Shown here piece after piece: positions 16,673 through 25,259 of a stretch of DNA of 64,000 nt (the stretch's first letter is position 1; each line of letters begins with the position of its first letter). Position numbers and translations under genes: made by a program. The notes below the pieces were generated by a model that was not told where the DNA came from, searched no databases, and worked only from the letters and a program-made list of their open reading frames with translations. This stretch comes from an uncultured Rhizobiaceae group bacterium (lineage in GTDB: Bacteria > Pseudomonadota > Alphaproteobacteria > Rhizobiales > Rhizobiaceae). The stretch covers positions 1-64,000 of the forward strand of contig CALHBJ010000014.1 in the NCBI GenBank assembly GCA_937930845.1, written 5' to 3'.

Positions 16673-17680
16673 ATGACCAGGAGCCCGGTAAGCCCGACGA
16701 TTCCATTTGACCGCGATGGCGTGCACCACGGGTATTTGCGCATTCCCCACAGCCGCGACGACAGCGCCTGGGGTTCCGTTATGGTGCCCATCAGCATCGT
16801 GAAGAATGGGGAAGGGCCAACGGCGCTGCTGACGGGTGGTAATCATGGAGATGAATATGAAGGCCCAATTGCGCTTCAGGAACTGGCGTCGAATTTACAA
16901 GCCGATCAGATCAATGGCCGGGTGATCATTATGCCCATGATGAACTTGCCTGCGTTTCAGGCGGGTGTGCGGTGTTCGCCAATCGATGGCGTCAATATGA
17001 ACCGGGCATTCCCAGGCAATGCCGGAGGCACGTTGACCCAGAAACTGGTGCATTTCATCGCCACGGAACTGGTGCCATTGGCCGACTTCGTTCTCGATTT
17101 TCATTCAGGCGGAAAGACGCTCGATTTCCTGCCCTTTGCGGGCGTGCATGTGTTGGATGACAAGGGGCAACAGGCGCGGTGCGTGGCGGCCATGCGGGCC
17201 TTCAATGCGCCCTATAGTTGCCAAATGCTGGAGATCGATAATGTGGGCATGTTTGATACGGAGGTTGAGCGGCAGGGCAAAACTTTTGTGACTACCGAAC
17301 TTGGTGGCGGGGGAACTGCCAGCACCGCAACCATTGGCATTGCCAAGAAGGGGGTGCGCAACCTGCTCATTCATGCGGGCATTCTGGTGGGTGATCTGCA
17401 ACTGGCCCCAACCGTCCATCTCGAAATGCCCGATGAGACCTGTTTTATCTTTTCAAGCCATAGCGGTCTGGTGGAGTTTAAATTTGACCTGGGAGACGTC
17501 GTGAACGAAGGCGATGTGATTGCCCGTGTCTGGTCAATGGACAGAACCGGCGAAGCGCCAGTGGACTATCAAGCCAGACGCGGTGGCCTGTTAACCGGCC
17601 GTCATGCACCGGGATTGATCAAGGTTGGCGACTTTGTGTGCCTGATTGCTGATGTGATCGAAACTGGCGAACCTGTCTGA
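16673..17680 (+). CDS. doeB: N-acetyl-L-2,4-diaminobutyrate deacetylase DoeB
   Basis: A 335-residue zinc enzyme of the succinylglutamate desuccinylase/aspartoacylase family. It removes the acetyl group from the product of DoeA to give 2,4-diaminobutyrate. The zinc site is visible as GGNHGDEYEGP (His and Glu), then DFVLDFHSGG with the third ligand, and TTELGGGGTAS holds the catalytic Glu. The C-terminal part forms the beta domain (FSSHSGLVEFKFDLGDVV). The start is ATG 16673 with GGA upstream; an in-frame ATG at 16619 would overlap doeA. doeB ends 1 base before the convergent matB-like gene. Confidence 0.9.
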   Translation: MTRSPVSPTIPFDRDGVHHGYLRIPHSRDDSAWGSVMVPISIVKNGEGPTALLTGGNHGDEYEGPIALQELASNLQADQINGRVIIMPMMNLPAFQAGVRCSPIDGVNMNRAFPGNAGGTLTQKLVHFIATELVPLADFVLDFHSGGKTLDFLPFAGVHVLDDKGQQARCVAAMRAFNAPYSCQMLEIDNVGMFDTEVERQGKTFVTTELGGGGTASTATIGIAKKGVRNLLIHAGILVGDLQLAPTVHLEMPDETCFIFSSHSGLVEFKFDLGDVVNEGDVIARVWSMDRTGEAPVDYQARRGGLLTGRHAPGLIKVGDFVCLIADVIETGEPV

Positions 17681-17681
17681 C

Positions 17682-19235
17682 CTAATTCTTCGCAAACGTT
17701 TCCTTGTAGGTTTCGCGCAATATATTCTTCTGCACCTTGCCCATGGTGTTGCGCGGCAGGGAATCGACCACATGCAGCACTTTGGGTTGTTTGAACCGGG
17801 CGATCTTATCTGAAATTTCCGCCAGTGCCGCCTTGGGGTCAAAGCCGCTGTCGCGGGGCACGATGACGCCGACCACACCTTCTCCAAAATCTGGATGTGA
17901 AACTCCGATCACAGCAGATTCCACCACGCCATCCAACTCATCCAGAATGAGTTCAATTTCCTTTGGATAGATGTTGTATCCGCCGGAGATGATCAGATCT
18001 TTACTGCGGCCAACTATTTGTATGTAGCCGTCTTCGTCGACCTTGCCCAAATCACCGGAAATGAAAAATCCGTTTTCCCGGAATTCCTCGGCGGTTTTTT
18101 CCGGCATGTTCCAATAGCCGCAAAAAACATTTGGGCCTTTCACTTCGATGCTGCCGATTTCGCCCTGGGGCAATATTTCACCGCTGGACGGGTCGCAGAT
18201 ATTTACCTCCACATTGGGTAGTGCAAACCCCACGGTTCCAGCCTTGCGCTCGCCGTCATAGGGGTTGGTCGTGTTCATGTTGGTTTCTGTCATGCCGTAG
18301 CGTTCCAGAATGCGCTTGCCGGTACGCTGTTCAAATTCGATATGGGTTTCGGCCAAAAGCGGTGCACTGCCGGATATGAAAAGGCGCATGTGTTGTGCCA
18401 ATTTACGGGTGAACCGCGCATCGCCGAGCAGGCGTGTGTAAAAAGTGGGAACCCCCATCATGGCTGTTGCCGTGGGCAGATGTTCGATCACATCATCATT
18501 ATGGAAGCCGGGCAGGAAGATCATGGAGCAACCCGAAATCAGTGAAACATTTGAGGCGACGAAAAGACCATGGGTGTGAAAAATCGGGAGGGCGTGGAGC
18601 AACACATCCTTTTTGGTAAACTGCCAAAGTTGCGCCAGCGTTCGCGAGTTCGACAGCAGGTTCTCATGGGTGAGCATGGCCCCTTTGGAGCGTCCGGTTG
18701 TTCCCGATGTGTAAAGAATGGCAGCCAGGTCATCGGGTGCCCGTTCCACACTGTCAAAACTGGTGGATTCGGGGGGCTGCTCTTCCAGCATCGTGCCTGC
18801 AAAGATATCCGGTGCCTGCCAAACGCCCATGGTTTCCAGTTTTGCGCCTAGTCTTTGTGCCAGGTCTGAATAGGCATCGGCGTCATTCGGATCGCAAACG
18901 AAAATTGCCGGGGTCGCATCTTCCAGAAAGTAGGCCACCTCACTGGCGGTATAGGCAGTGTTCAATGGCAGGAAAACACCGCCCGCCCGTACCGTTGCCA
19001 GATACAGCATGATCATTTCGATGGATTTGGGCACCTGGACGGCTACACGGTCGCCCGGCACCAGCCCCAGTTTTACGAGTCGATTGGCGAGCTTGGCGGA
19101 AACATCGAGCACGTGCTGATAGGTGTAATATCGGGTTTTAATTTCCCGGTCAGCGGACCGGGTGCCGGGAATTTTCGCAAACTGGCGGTCAGGCGAAATG
19201 CCTTCCAGCAAGCCATCAAAGAGATGATTTTTCAT
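17682..19235 (-). CDS. matB: Malonyl-CoA synthetase (MatB-like AMP-dependent ligase)
   Basis: A 517-residue ANL-superfamily ligase that activates a carboxylic acid through an acyl-adenylate. The ATP-binding motif YTSGTTGRSKG, the A5 motif YGMTETNMNTTNPYDGER, the hinge SGDLGKVDEDGY, and the C-terminal catalytic Lys in NTMGKVQK are intact. The length and MTETNMNTTNPYDGERKAG resemble malonyl-CoA synthetases. No malonyl-CoA decarboxylase gene is adjacent, so malonate is the likely but unproven substrate. The gene lies between the convergent doeB and the 3' end of the inositol operon, on the same strand as the latter, and has its own upstream region containing an inverted repeat. Confidence 0.8.
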   Translation of the reverse strand: MKNHLFDGLLEGISPDRQFAKIPGTRSADREIKTRYYTYQHVLDVSAKLANRLVKLGLVPGDRVAVQVPKSIEMIMLYLATVRAGGVFLPLNTAYTASEVAYFLEDATPAIFVCDPNDADAYSDLAQRLGAKLETMGVWQAPDIFAGTMLEEQPPESTSFDSVERAPDDLAAILYTSGTTGRSKGAMLTHENLLSNSRTLAQLWQFTKKDVLLHALPIFHTHGLFVASNVSLISGCSMIFLPGFHNDDVIEHLPTATAMMGVPTFYTRLLGDARFTRKLAQHMRLFISGSAPLLAETHIEFEQRTGKRILERYGMTETNMNTTNPYDGERKAGTVGFALPNVEVNICDPSSGEILPQGEIGSIEVKGPNVFCGYWNMPEKTAEEFRENGFFISGDLGKVDEDGYIQIVGRSKDLIISGGYNIYPKEIELILDELDGVVESAVIGVSHPDFGEGVVGVIVPRDSGFDPKAALAEISDKIARFKQPKVLHVVDSLPRNTMGKVQKNILRETYKETFAKN

Positions 19236-19261
19236 TGGGCGTTCTGCCTTCCCTACAACAC

Positions 19262-19278
19262 GTCTTGATCAGCAAGAC
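19262..19278. promoter_or_regulatory. Small inverted repeat upstream of the malonyl-CoA synthetase gene
   Basis: GTCTTG at 19262-19267 is mirrored by CAAGAC at 19273-19278 around a 5-base centre, 27 bases before the matB-like start codon. The position suits an operator in the 5' untranslated region. Its CTTG/CAAG half-sites recall, at different spacing, the palindrome before the eamA gene at 13154. Confidence 0.3.
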
Positions 19279-19381
19279 CAATTCGAACGTGCGGCCTTAG
19301 CGATAATCCGGGCCTGATCTAACAAAAAAGATGTGCGAAGGTCGACAGGCTGAATTCATAAAGCTGATGTTCAAGTGCAGA

Positions 19382-20221
19382 TCAAACCCGATTTGCCGGG
19401 CCAAGACTTGCGATGATCTCCCGGGCATGGTCCCGCAATGGGGCCTCGGTGTTTTTCAGTATGGTGATGCGGTCGAAAACGGATGGGTCTGCTGCAATGG
19501 TTTCCCGAAGCTGAGAGCCAAAAGTCATGCGTAATTCCGTGCCGATATTGAATTTGCAGATGTTTGATGACCGGGCAAGCAGCGTGCGGGTGTCGCTTGA
19601 AACGCCTGACCCCCCATGGATGACAAGGGGCACAGAACAAACGCTCTCAATTGCCTGAAGTGCATTTAGATCAATATCTGCCTTCTTGTCCTGCTGCAGA
19701 TGCACGTTTCCAATTGAGATCGCCATTGCATCCACGCCAGTGGAATTTGCAAATTTGCGGGCATCATCCGGGGCGGTGCGTGCGGACGCTTCTGCATTGT
19801 CATAACCAACGAAGCCAATTTCACCTTCGCATGACACGCCAGCCTTGTGGGCCAGTTCAACCACCTGTGCGGTCGTATCAATATTTTCTTCAAGCGAAAG
19901 GCGTGAACCATCATACATGACAGATGTGAAGCCGCAGTCGATGGCCTGGCGGCATTCATCTGTGTTCTGGCCATGGTCCAGATGGACGACGACAGGTATA
20001 TCAACACTTTCAGCTAGCCACCTGAACATGGATGCCAGAACCGGCAAAGGCGTGTGGGCCCGACATCCTGGACCGGCTTGCAGAATGACGGGCAGTCCCG
20101 CATCTTGCGCCGCATGGACATAGGCGCGGGAATCTTCCCAGCCCAGACACACAAGACCGGCCACCGCATAGCCTTCATTTAAGGCGGGCTGGAGCACATC
20201 TTTGAGCGTGGCAAGGGTCAC
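19382..20221 (-). CDS. iolJ: Class II aldolase, IolJ-like
   Basis: A 279-residue class II (zinc) aldolase of the fructose-bisphosphate aldolase family. In this operon it probably cleaves 2-deoxy-5-keto-gluconate 6-phosphate to malonic semialdehyde and dihydroxyacetone phosphate, the IolJ reaction. Visible motifs are VVHLDHGQNTDE with the catalytic Asp and zinc His, GEIGFVGYDN, VIHGGSGVSSD, and KFNIGTELR near the phosphate site. It begins at GTG 20221, overlapping the iolB stop by four bases (GTGA), so translation is coupled. It is the last gene of the iol operon. Many rhizobia lack IolJ and fuse or borrow this step, so its presence here completes the route. Confidence 0.87.
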   Translation of the reverse strand: MTLATLKDVLQPALNEGYAVAGLVCLGWEDSRAYVHAAQDAGLPVILQAGPGCRAHTPLPVLASMFRWLAESVDIPVVVHLDHGQNTDECRQAIDCGFTSVMYDGSRLSLEENIDTTAQVVELAHKAGVSCEGEIGFVGYDNAEASARTAPDDARKFANSTGVDAMAISIGNVHLQQDKKADIDLNALQAIESVCSVPLVIHGGSGVSSDTRTLLARSSNICKFNIGTELRMTFGSQLRETIAADPSVFDRITILKNTEAPLRDHAREIIASLGPANRV

Positions 20222-21060
20222 TTGAACTTCGCTATCATGTCCTTGATGCCGGGAATCGTCTCGATCTGATAGGCATGGCTTGGCTGGAAATATTGAACCA
20301 GAGAGCGCTGGGACAGGCCGCCGAGAATGGTGAAATAGTACATCTCATAACCTGGAAGCACGCAACAGGGATGATAGCCATTGTCGAGACAGATCGTTGA
20401 TCCATCGACAATGTGGTAAGCATCCCCCGGTTTGCCATCTTCGCGCTGCAACATTTGTACGCCAGACCCATGGTTTGGCCTGAAGCGGAAATTGTAGGTT
20501 TCGTCGTGGCGGGTTTCCAGGGGCAGACGGTCTGTATCATGTTTGTGACTGGGAAAGCCTGACCAGCCGCCAGCACCCACGGTGAACAACTCCGATACAA
20601 GAAGACGCCCGACTTTGTCGGCCTGTTTTTGCCCTAAAATGTGTTTGATCTTGCGGTGTGTCTTTGTGTCGTCGGAACCATATTGCACCAGATCAAGGGC
20701 ATCGGCGCGCACGTCAAAAGGCTCAAGCACCTTGTCGTATTTGGCTCCGGCAACAAACACTTCAGCAGTGTCAGACACACAAACCATCTCAGCCTTGGCA
20801 CCTGAGGGAACATACACGCCTTCGGGTTCACCATCCCAAACATCAACGCCCCTGCCGCCAAGCTTTTCAAAGCTGACACCTTCAATCGTCACGTCCACAC
20901 TGCCAGTGGCGGGCGCGATGCAGGTTTCGTAGCCGGGCACCTGATATTCGAATGCCTCACCCTTTTTCAGCTTCACAATGTTGAAATAGTTGAGCGGAAC
21001 GGTTGTGTCGTCCATATCGACGATTGGCTTGTTGCCGTTTTCATAAGGGGGGATGTGCAC
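20218..21060 (-). CDS. iolB: 5-deoxy-glucuronate isomerase
   Basis: A 280-residue bicupin enzyme that converts 5-deoxy-glucuronate to 2-deoxy-5-keto-gluconate in myo-inositol breakdown. IolB signatures are present: GGWSGFPSHKHD and LPLETRHDETYNFRF with the metal-binding histidines and glutamate, and a C-terminal GYHPCCVLPGYEMYYFTILGG. The start is GTG 21060, preceded by GAGGAA. It lies 10 bases after the iolC stop and overlaps iolJ by four bases. It acts in the cytoplasm between IolD and IolC. Confidence 0.93.
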   Translation of the reverse strand: MHIPPYENGNKPIVDMDDTTVPLNYFNIVKLKKGEAFEYQVPGYETCIAPATGSVDVTIEGVSFEKLGGRGVDVWDGEPEGVYVPSGAKAEMVCVSDTAEVFVAGAKYDKVLEPFDVRADALDLVQYGSDDTKTHRKIKHILGQKQADKVGRLLVSELFTVGAGGWSGFPSHKHDTDRLPLETRHDETYNFRFRPNHGSGVQMLQREDGKPGDAYHIVDGSTICLDNGYHPCCVLPGYEMYYFTILGGLSQRSLVQYFQPSHAYQIETIPGIKDMIAKFK

Positions 21061-21070
21061 TGTCTATTCC

Positions 21071-22051
21071 TCAATTGGTCGAAGGGCCGGGATGGGATGC
21101 GATGAATATGTCGAGTTCCTGGGTTGTTGGCATTGCCGGGGCGCAGCCCACGCGGGTGACCACAATGGCTGCGCTGGCCGCGCCGCGTGACACGCAGGTT
21201 TGCAGGTCGTGCCCGGCGGTGGCGGATGCCACAAACCCTGCCAGGAAGGCATCACCTGCGCCCACGGGTTTCAGCGCGTCAACGGGATAAATGCTGGTCT
21301 TGAATTCGCCTGCCTGCGAAAAAGTAACTGAGCCATTTTCGCCCATTTTATAGATTGCAATGCGTTCGCCGCCTGCTGCCAGTGATTTGGCCATGGCCAG
21401 CCCCTTGTCATATCCACCGGCCATGAAACCAAATTCATCATCATTGCCGATGATGATGTCACTCATTTCACCTGCACGGGAATAGACCTGCGAAGCCTCC
21501 TGTGCAGACTCCCATGAATAGGGTCGATAATCCACATCGAATATCAGCGGAATGCCTGCGGCCCTGGCACGTTCAAATGCATGGAAAGCGGCGCTGCGCG
21601 AAGGTTCTGCGGCGAGCACTGTGCCGGTGGTGATGAGTGCTGAATAGTTTGAGTAGTCGGGCCGTTCCACATCTTCCAGTGACATCTGGAAATCGGCTGC
21701 GCCATTTCTATAGATCACTGTTTGATGCCCCTCCAGGCGACTTTCGGAAAGGGCCAGTGAATTGCGAAATTCGCCACCAACACCGCGCACAAATTCCCGG
21801 TCGATGCCGTAATGGTCCAGCTGGTTCAGGGCGAAGCGGCCAATGGCGTCATCGGAGACACATGTAACAAGACTTGCTGCAGCTCCGTGTCGGCACAGGC
21901 CGGCGGCAATATTTGCCGAAGAGCCACCAAGATGGGAAACGAAACGGGTAGCTTGTTCAATGCCCGTGCCGGGTGGGTCGGGATAGAGGTCCATTCCCGC
22001 CCGCCCCAGCACAAGGAATGAATTGCTGGCAAGCTTGGTGAGACTGCCCAT
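21071..22051 (-). CDS. iolC: 5-dehydro-2-deoxygluconokinase
   Basis: A 326-residue PfkB-family sugar kinase that phosphorylates 2-deoxy-5-keto-gluconate. The N-terminal substrate region has LGRAGMDLYPDP and SHLGGSSANIAAGLCRHG. The C-terminal ATP and anion-hole motif is PVGAGDAFLAGFV, with the catalytic Asp. The start ATG at 22051 overlaps the iolD stop by one base (TGATG), so the genes are translationally coupled. In some alphaproteobacteria IolC carries a DUF2090 aldolase-like extension; this one does not, which fits the presence of a separate iolJ. Confidence 0.93.
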   Translation of the reverse strand: MGSLTKLASNSFLVLGRAGMDLYPDPPGTGIEQATRFVSHLGGSSANIAAGLCRHGAAASLVTCVSDDAIGRFALNQLDHYGIDREFVRGVGGEFRNSLALSESRLEGHQTVIYRNGAADFQMSLEDVERPDYSNYSALITTGTVLAAEPSRSAAFHAFERARAAGIPLIFDVDYRPYSWESAQEASQVYSRAGEMSDIIIGNDDEFGFMAGGYDKGLAMAKSLAAGGERIAIYKMGENGSVTFSQAGEFKTSIYPVDALKPVGAGDAFLAGFVASATAGHDLQTCVSRGAASAAIVVTRVGCAPAMPTTQELDIFIASHPGPSTN

Positions 22052-23916
22052 CAAACGCCTTTTCTTTGGCGCGATCGGGCGCTCTCGACCTCTGCATGGG
22101 CATCACGAATGGATGCACTTTGTGACACGTGGGGCGTGCCAATTTCCCACCAGGCGTGACCTTCTGTTGTCCAGCCCTCATAGGCGTCGACCTGCATGAC
22201 GATGATGCTGGTTTTGTCGCTTTTCCTGGCGCGGGTGAATGCGTCAGCCAGTTCGGCTGGATTGGCAACCGTTTCTGCATTGGCACCCATGGCCCGGGCA
22301 TGGGCTTCGAAATCCACGGCAAACGGTTCTGGCACAGTGGGACAATCGGCGATCAGATTGTTGAAACTGTCTTGACCGGTGTTGTTTTGCAGTTTGTTGA
22401 TTACCGCAAACCCGCCATTGTCGAGCACCAAAATGATCAGCTTCTTGTTGGTCAATACGGATGAATAAATGTCTGAATTCATCATCAGGTAAGAGCCATC
22501 GCCGGTGAAGACGATTGTATCTGCATCCGGCTCCGCTTCGCTTTGAGCGATGCGGGCGCCCCATCCGCCTGAAATTTCATACCCCATGCACGAAAAACCA
22601 AATTCCACATCGACCGTGCCGATGTCGAGCGTGCGCCAATTGGCGGTCACTTCGGCAGGTAATCCGCCAGCGGCTGCAACCACCCGGTCGCGCGGGCCGC
22701 ACAGCCGGTTTACGGTGCCAATGGCCTGGGCATAGGAATTTGGGCGATTGCCGGGTCGGCAATTGTCTTCCACATACACATCCCATTTTTGGCGCAAATC
22801 CTGTGCCTTTTTCGTCCATGACGATGGTGCCTTATAGCTTGCCAGTTTGTCGCTTAAGGCAAGGAGACCCAGTTTTGCATCGCCAACAATGGGCAGGGAT
22901 TTGTGTTTTCCCGCATCATGTCGTGCGGCGTTGAGAGAGATGATCTGGGCATCGTGCGCAAAAGCAGTCCACGAGCCTGTGGTGAAATCCTGCAGACGCG
23001 AACCGACGGACAATACGACATCGGCCTCTTCGGCGATGGCATTGGCACTGTCTGAGCCGGTCACGCCAATGGGGCCGGTGTTGAGCCCATCGGTTGCCAC
23101 CATATTGGCCCGCCCGGCAATAGTTTCGACCACGGGAATTTGATGCTTGTCGGCAAAGGCTTTGAGTTCGTCGACCGCACGTGAATATTGCACACCACCG
23201 CCTGCGATAATCATGGGCCGCTTGGCTGTTTTGAGACATTCAGCGGCGGCTTCAATCTCGTGCAAGTCTGCGGATATGCGGCGGATATGATGGGTCTTTT
23301 CTTCAAAGAAGCGGGTTGGATAATCATAGGTCCAGCCCTGAACGTCCTGGGGCAGAGCAATGAAAGCCGGCCCGCAATCGGCCGGGTCGAGCATGGTTGC
23401 CAGAGCAGCGGGCAGGGATTGGATAATCTGTGCGGGGTGCGTAATTCGATCCCAATATCTGCTCACAGACTGGAAACCATCATTGAGGCCAAGTGCCGGG
23501 TTTCCAAAATGCTCAAGCTGTTGCAACACCGGATCAGGCAGGCGGGTTAGAAAAGCATCGCCACACAACATCAGCATGGGCAGGCGGTTGGCGTGGGCCA
23601 GCGCGGCTGCGGTAAACAGATTGGCCGTTCCAGGCCCTGCGGAAGCAGTGCAAAACATGAAGCGCTGGCGCAAATGATATTTTGAATAAGCGGCCGCGGC
23701 AAAGCCCATGCTCTGCTCATTTTGCCCCCGATAGAGCGGCAACTCATCGCGGTGATTGTAGAGCGCTTCCCCCAAACAGGTGACATTGCCATGGCCAAAA
23801 ATACCAAATCCGCCACCGCAAACGCGAACGCGCTTTCCGTCGATCTCAATGAACTGGGCGGCAAGATATCGGATGATGGCTTGCGCAGTTGTGAGGCGAA
23901 TGGTGTCCTGCGCCAT
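22051..23916 (-). CDS. iolD: 3D-(3,5/4)-trihydroxycyclohexane-1,2-dione hydrolase
   Basis: A 621-residue thiamine-diphosphate enzyme that opens the ring of the inositol-derived dione to 5-deoxy-glucuronate. It has the three-domain ThDP layout: an N-terminal PYR domain with the activating Glu in RGQNEQSMGFAAAAY, a central domain with DVVLSVGSRLQDFTTG, and the C-terminal PP domain with VFTGDGSYLMMNSDIYSS, the GDG...N cofactor motif. It is the first gene of iolD-iolC-iolB-iolJ. A perfect LacI-type palindrome lies about 75 bases upstream. iolG, iolE and iolA are not in the window and must be encoded elsewhere. Confidence 0.94.
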   Translation of the reverse strand: MAQDTIRLTTAQAIIRYLAAQFIEIDGKRVRVCGGGFGIFGHGNVTCLGEALYNHRDELPLYRGQNEQSMGFAAAAYSKYHLRQRFMFCTASAGPGTANLFTAAALAHANRLPMLMLCGDAFLTRLPDPVLQQLEHFGNPALGLNDGFQSVSRYWDRITHPAQIIQSLPAALATMLDPADCGPAFIALPQDVQGWTYDYPTRFFEEKTHHIRRISADLHEIEAAAECLKTAKRPMIIAGGGVQYSRAVDELKAFADKHQIPVVETIAGRANMVATDGLNTGPIGVTGSDSANAIAEEADVVLSVGSRLQDFTTGSWTAFAHDAQIISLNAARHDAGKHKSLPIVGDAKLGLLALSDKLASYKAPSSWTKKAQDLRQKWDVYVEDNCRPGNRPNSYAQAIGTVNRLCGPRDRVVAAAGGLPAEVTANWRTLDIGTVDVEFGFSCMGYEISGGWGARIAQSEAEPDADTIVFTGDGSYLMMNSDIYSSVLTNKKLIILVLDNGGFAVINKLQNNTGQDSFNNLIADCPTVPEPFAVDFEAHARAMGANAETVANPAELADAFTRARKSDKTSIIVMQVDAYEGWTTEGHAWWEIGTPHVSQSASIRDAHAEVESARSRQRKGV

Positions 23917-23990
23917 GGCTTAATCAGCTCCTAGAACGTGTCGAATGTGGTCGATTTTCCAAGAGGTATATTTCACCAGATAGGGGCAAT

Positions 23991-24006
23991 TTGCAACCGG
24001 TTGCAA
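23991..24006. promoter_or_regulatory. LacI-type operator upstream of iolD
   Basis: TTGCAACCGGTTGCAA is a perfect 16-base palindrome with the central CG usual for LacI/GalR operators. It lies between the lacI-type gene stop and iolD, within the iolD promoter region. The same sequence, with one terminal base changed, recurs at 25091-25106 before the repressor gene. Confidence 0.8.
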
Positions 24007-24021
24007 TGTTGCTTCTGCCAA

Positions 24022-25035
24022 TCAAGGTAGCCAGGGCCTGGGTTTGGAATTTAGTGTGCCGCGTTCGACAATGTGGCAGGGAAACAACCGGGCTTCAGGA
24101 TAACGCCCTGGATCCTGGAACATAGCCGCCATCAATTCGATAGATGACGTGACGATTTGCTGAATCGGCTGGTGGATAGTGGTGAGATTGACGCTTTGCC
24201 AACCGGCCATTTCCATGTCGTTCAACCCGATAATGCCCACATCGTGAGGCACGGAATATCCCAGGTCCGCAGCCGCAGACAACGCGCCGATGGACAAGAT
24301 GTCATCGCCGCAAAAATAGGCCTGGGCGGCACCATTGCTTAGCAATCGGGACATTTCGCGATGACCGGCTTCAAATGAGTAATTGGCGGCAAAGCCGAAA
24401 CTCAATTGTGCGCTGTTGCTGGCTTGCAATTCATCGCGAAAACCGGTCAGCCGATCCTGGGTGGATGTGGCATATTGCGGCCCTCCCATGAAGCCGACAC
24501 GTGTATACCCCCGTTCCAGCAATGCGCGGGCCGCCATGCGCCCGCATTCCACATTGTCGATGCCGACAACGTGCACATTGGGGGTGCTGGTGTGACGGCC
24601 AAATGAGTGGACCACGGGAATTCCTGCATCCCGGAAAGCCTTGGCAAAACTGGGCGGCAAGGTGGAGGAGGCAACGATAACGCCGTCGACCGAATATTGT
24701 TGCAGCATCTTGAGCGACTGACTGGGATCTGTTTCATCTGACAGGTTGACGAGCAGCGGTCTTAATCCCCGTTCCTGAAGTCCTTTTGTGAACAGGTCGA
24801 AAACCTGAAGAAATATGGGATTGTGAAAATTATTGGAGATCAGGCCGATCATTTTGGTGCGGCCGGTGGTCAGGCTGGAGGCCAATGCGTTGGGGCGGTA
24901 CCCCAGTTCGTCTGCCGCTTGCAGGACGATTCTGCGGGTCTTGTCGGAAACGGATGCTCCGTCGGTAAAGGTTCTCGATACGGCCGAACGGGATACGCCA
25001 GCCCGCTCTGCCACTTCTCGCAAAGTTATCGACAT
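24022..25035 (-). CDS. LacI-family transcriptional repressor, probable iol regulator
   Basis: A 337-residue LacI/GalR protein. Residues 1-55 form the helix-turn-helix and hinge helix (LREVAERAGVSRSAVSRTF, then GYRPNALASSL). The rest is a periplasmic-binding-protein-like sensor (MIGLISNNFHNPIF, VDGVIVASSTLPP, VGFMGGPQYATSTQDR). The start at ATG 25035 is chosen because it places the HTH at the usual distance from the N-terminus; the frame is open to 25143. Operator palindromes at 23991 and 25091 flank the gene, implying control of the iol operon, autoregulation, and possibly control of the divergent transporter. Inositol genes are more often regulated by RpiR-type IolR, so a LacI-type regulator is of some interest. 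Confidence 0.9.
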   Translation of the reverse strand: MSITLREVAERAGVSRSAVSRTFTDGASVSDKTRRIVLQAADELGYRPNALASSLTTGRTKMIGLISNNFHNPIFLQVFDLFTKGLQERGLRPLLVNLSDETDPSQSLKMLQQYSVDGVIVASSTLPPSFAKAFRDAGIPVVHSFGRHTSTPNVHVVGIDNVECGRMAARALLERGYTRVGFMGGPQYATSTQDRLTGFRDELQASNSAQLSFGFAANYSFEAGHREMSRLLSNGAAQAYFCGDDILSIGALSAAADLGYSVPHDVGIIGLNDMEMAGWQSVNLTTIHQPIQQIVTSSIELMAAMFQDPGRYPEARLFPCHIVERGTLNSKPRPWLP

Positions 25036-25090
25036 TGCCCTGCAATCCTCAAATTCGTATTCACCGACACTATCAATCTGTGAAAGATTT

Positions 25091-25106
25091 TTGCAACCGG
25101 TTGCAG
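25091..25106. promoter_or_regulatory. LacI-type operator upstream of the repressor gene
   Basis: TTGCAACCGGTTGCAG matches the palindrome at 23991-24006 at 15 of 16 positions. It lies in the divergent region, 55 bases before the repressor start and about 150 bases before the EamA transporter start. It is a candidate site for autoregulation and for control of the transporter. Confidence 0.75.
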
Positions 25107-25259
25107 AATTGGTCCCTGGTTTCCCGGTTAACAGGTTGCTCAAAGGGCTTGATGGTTTGTTTTTCGATAAATCGTTTGCTGGTTAAGATTGATGCTGGAT
25201 TTGAGAGGCTGCGACTGGCAAGCCAGAGGGATGATACTTAAAGCGTAGACCAATTCCCC

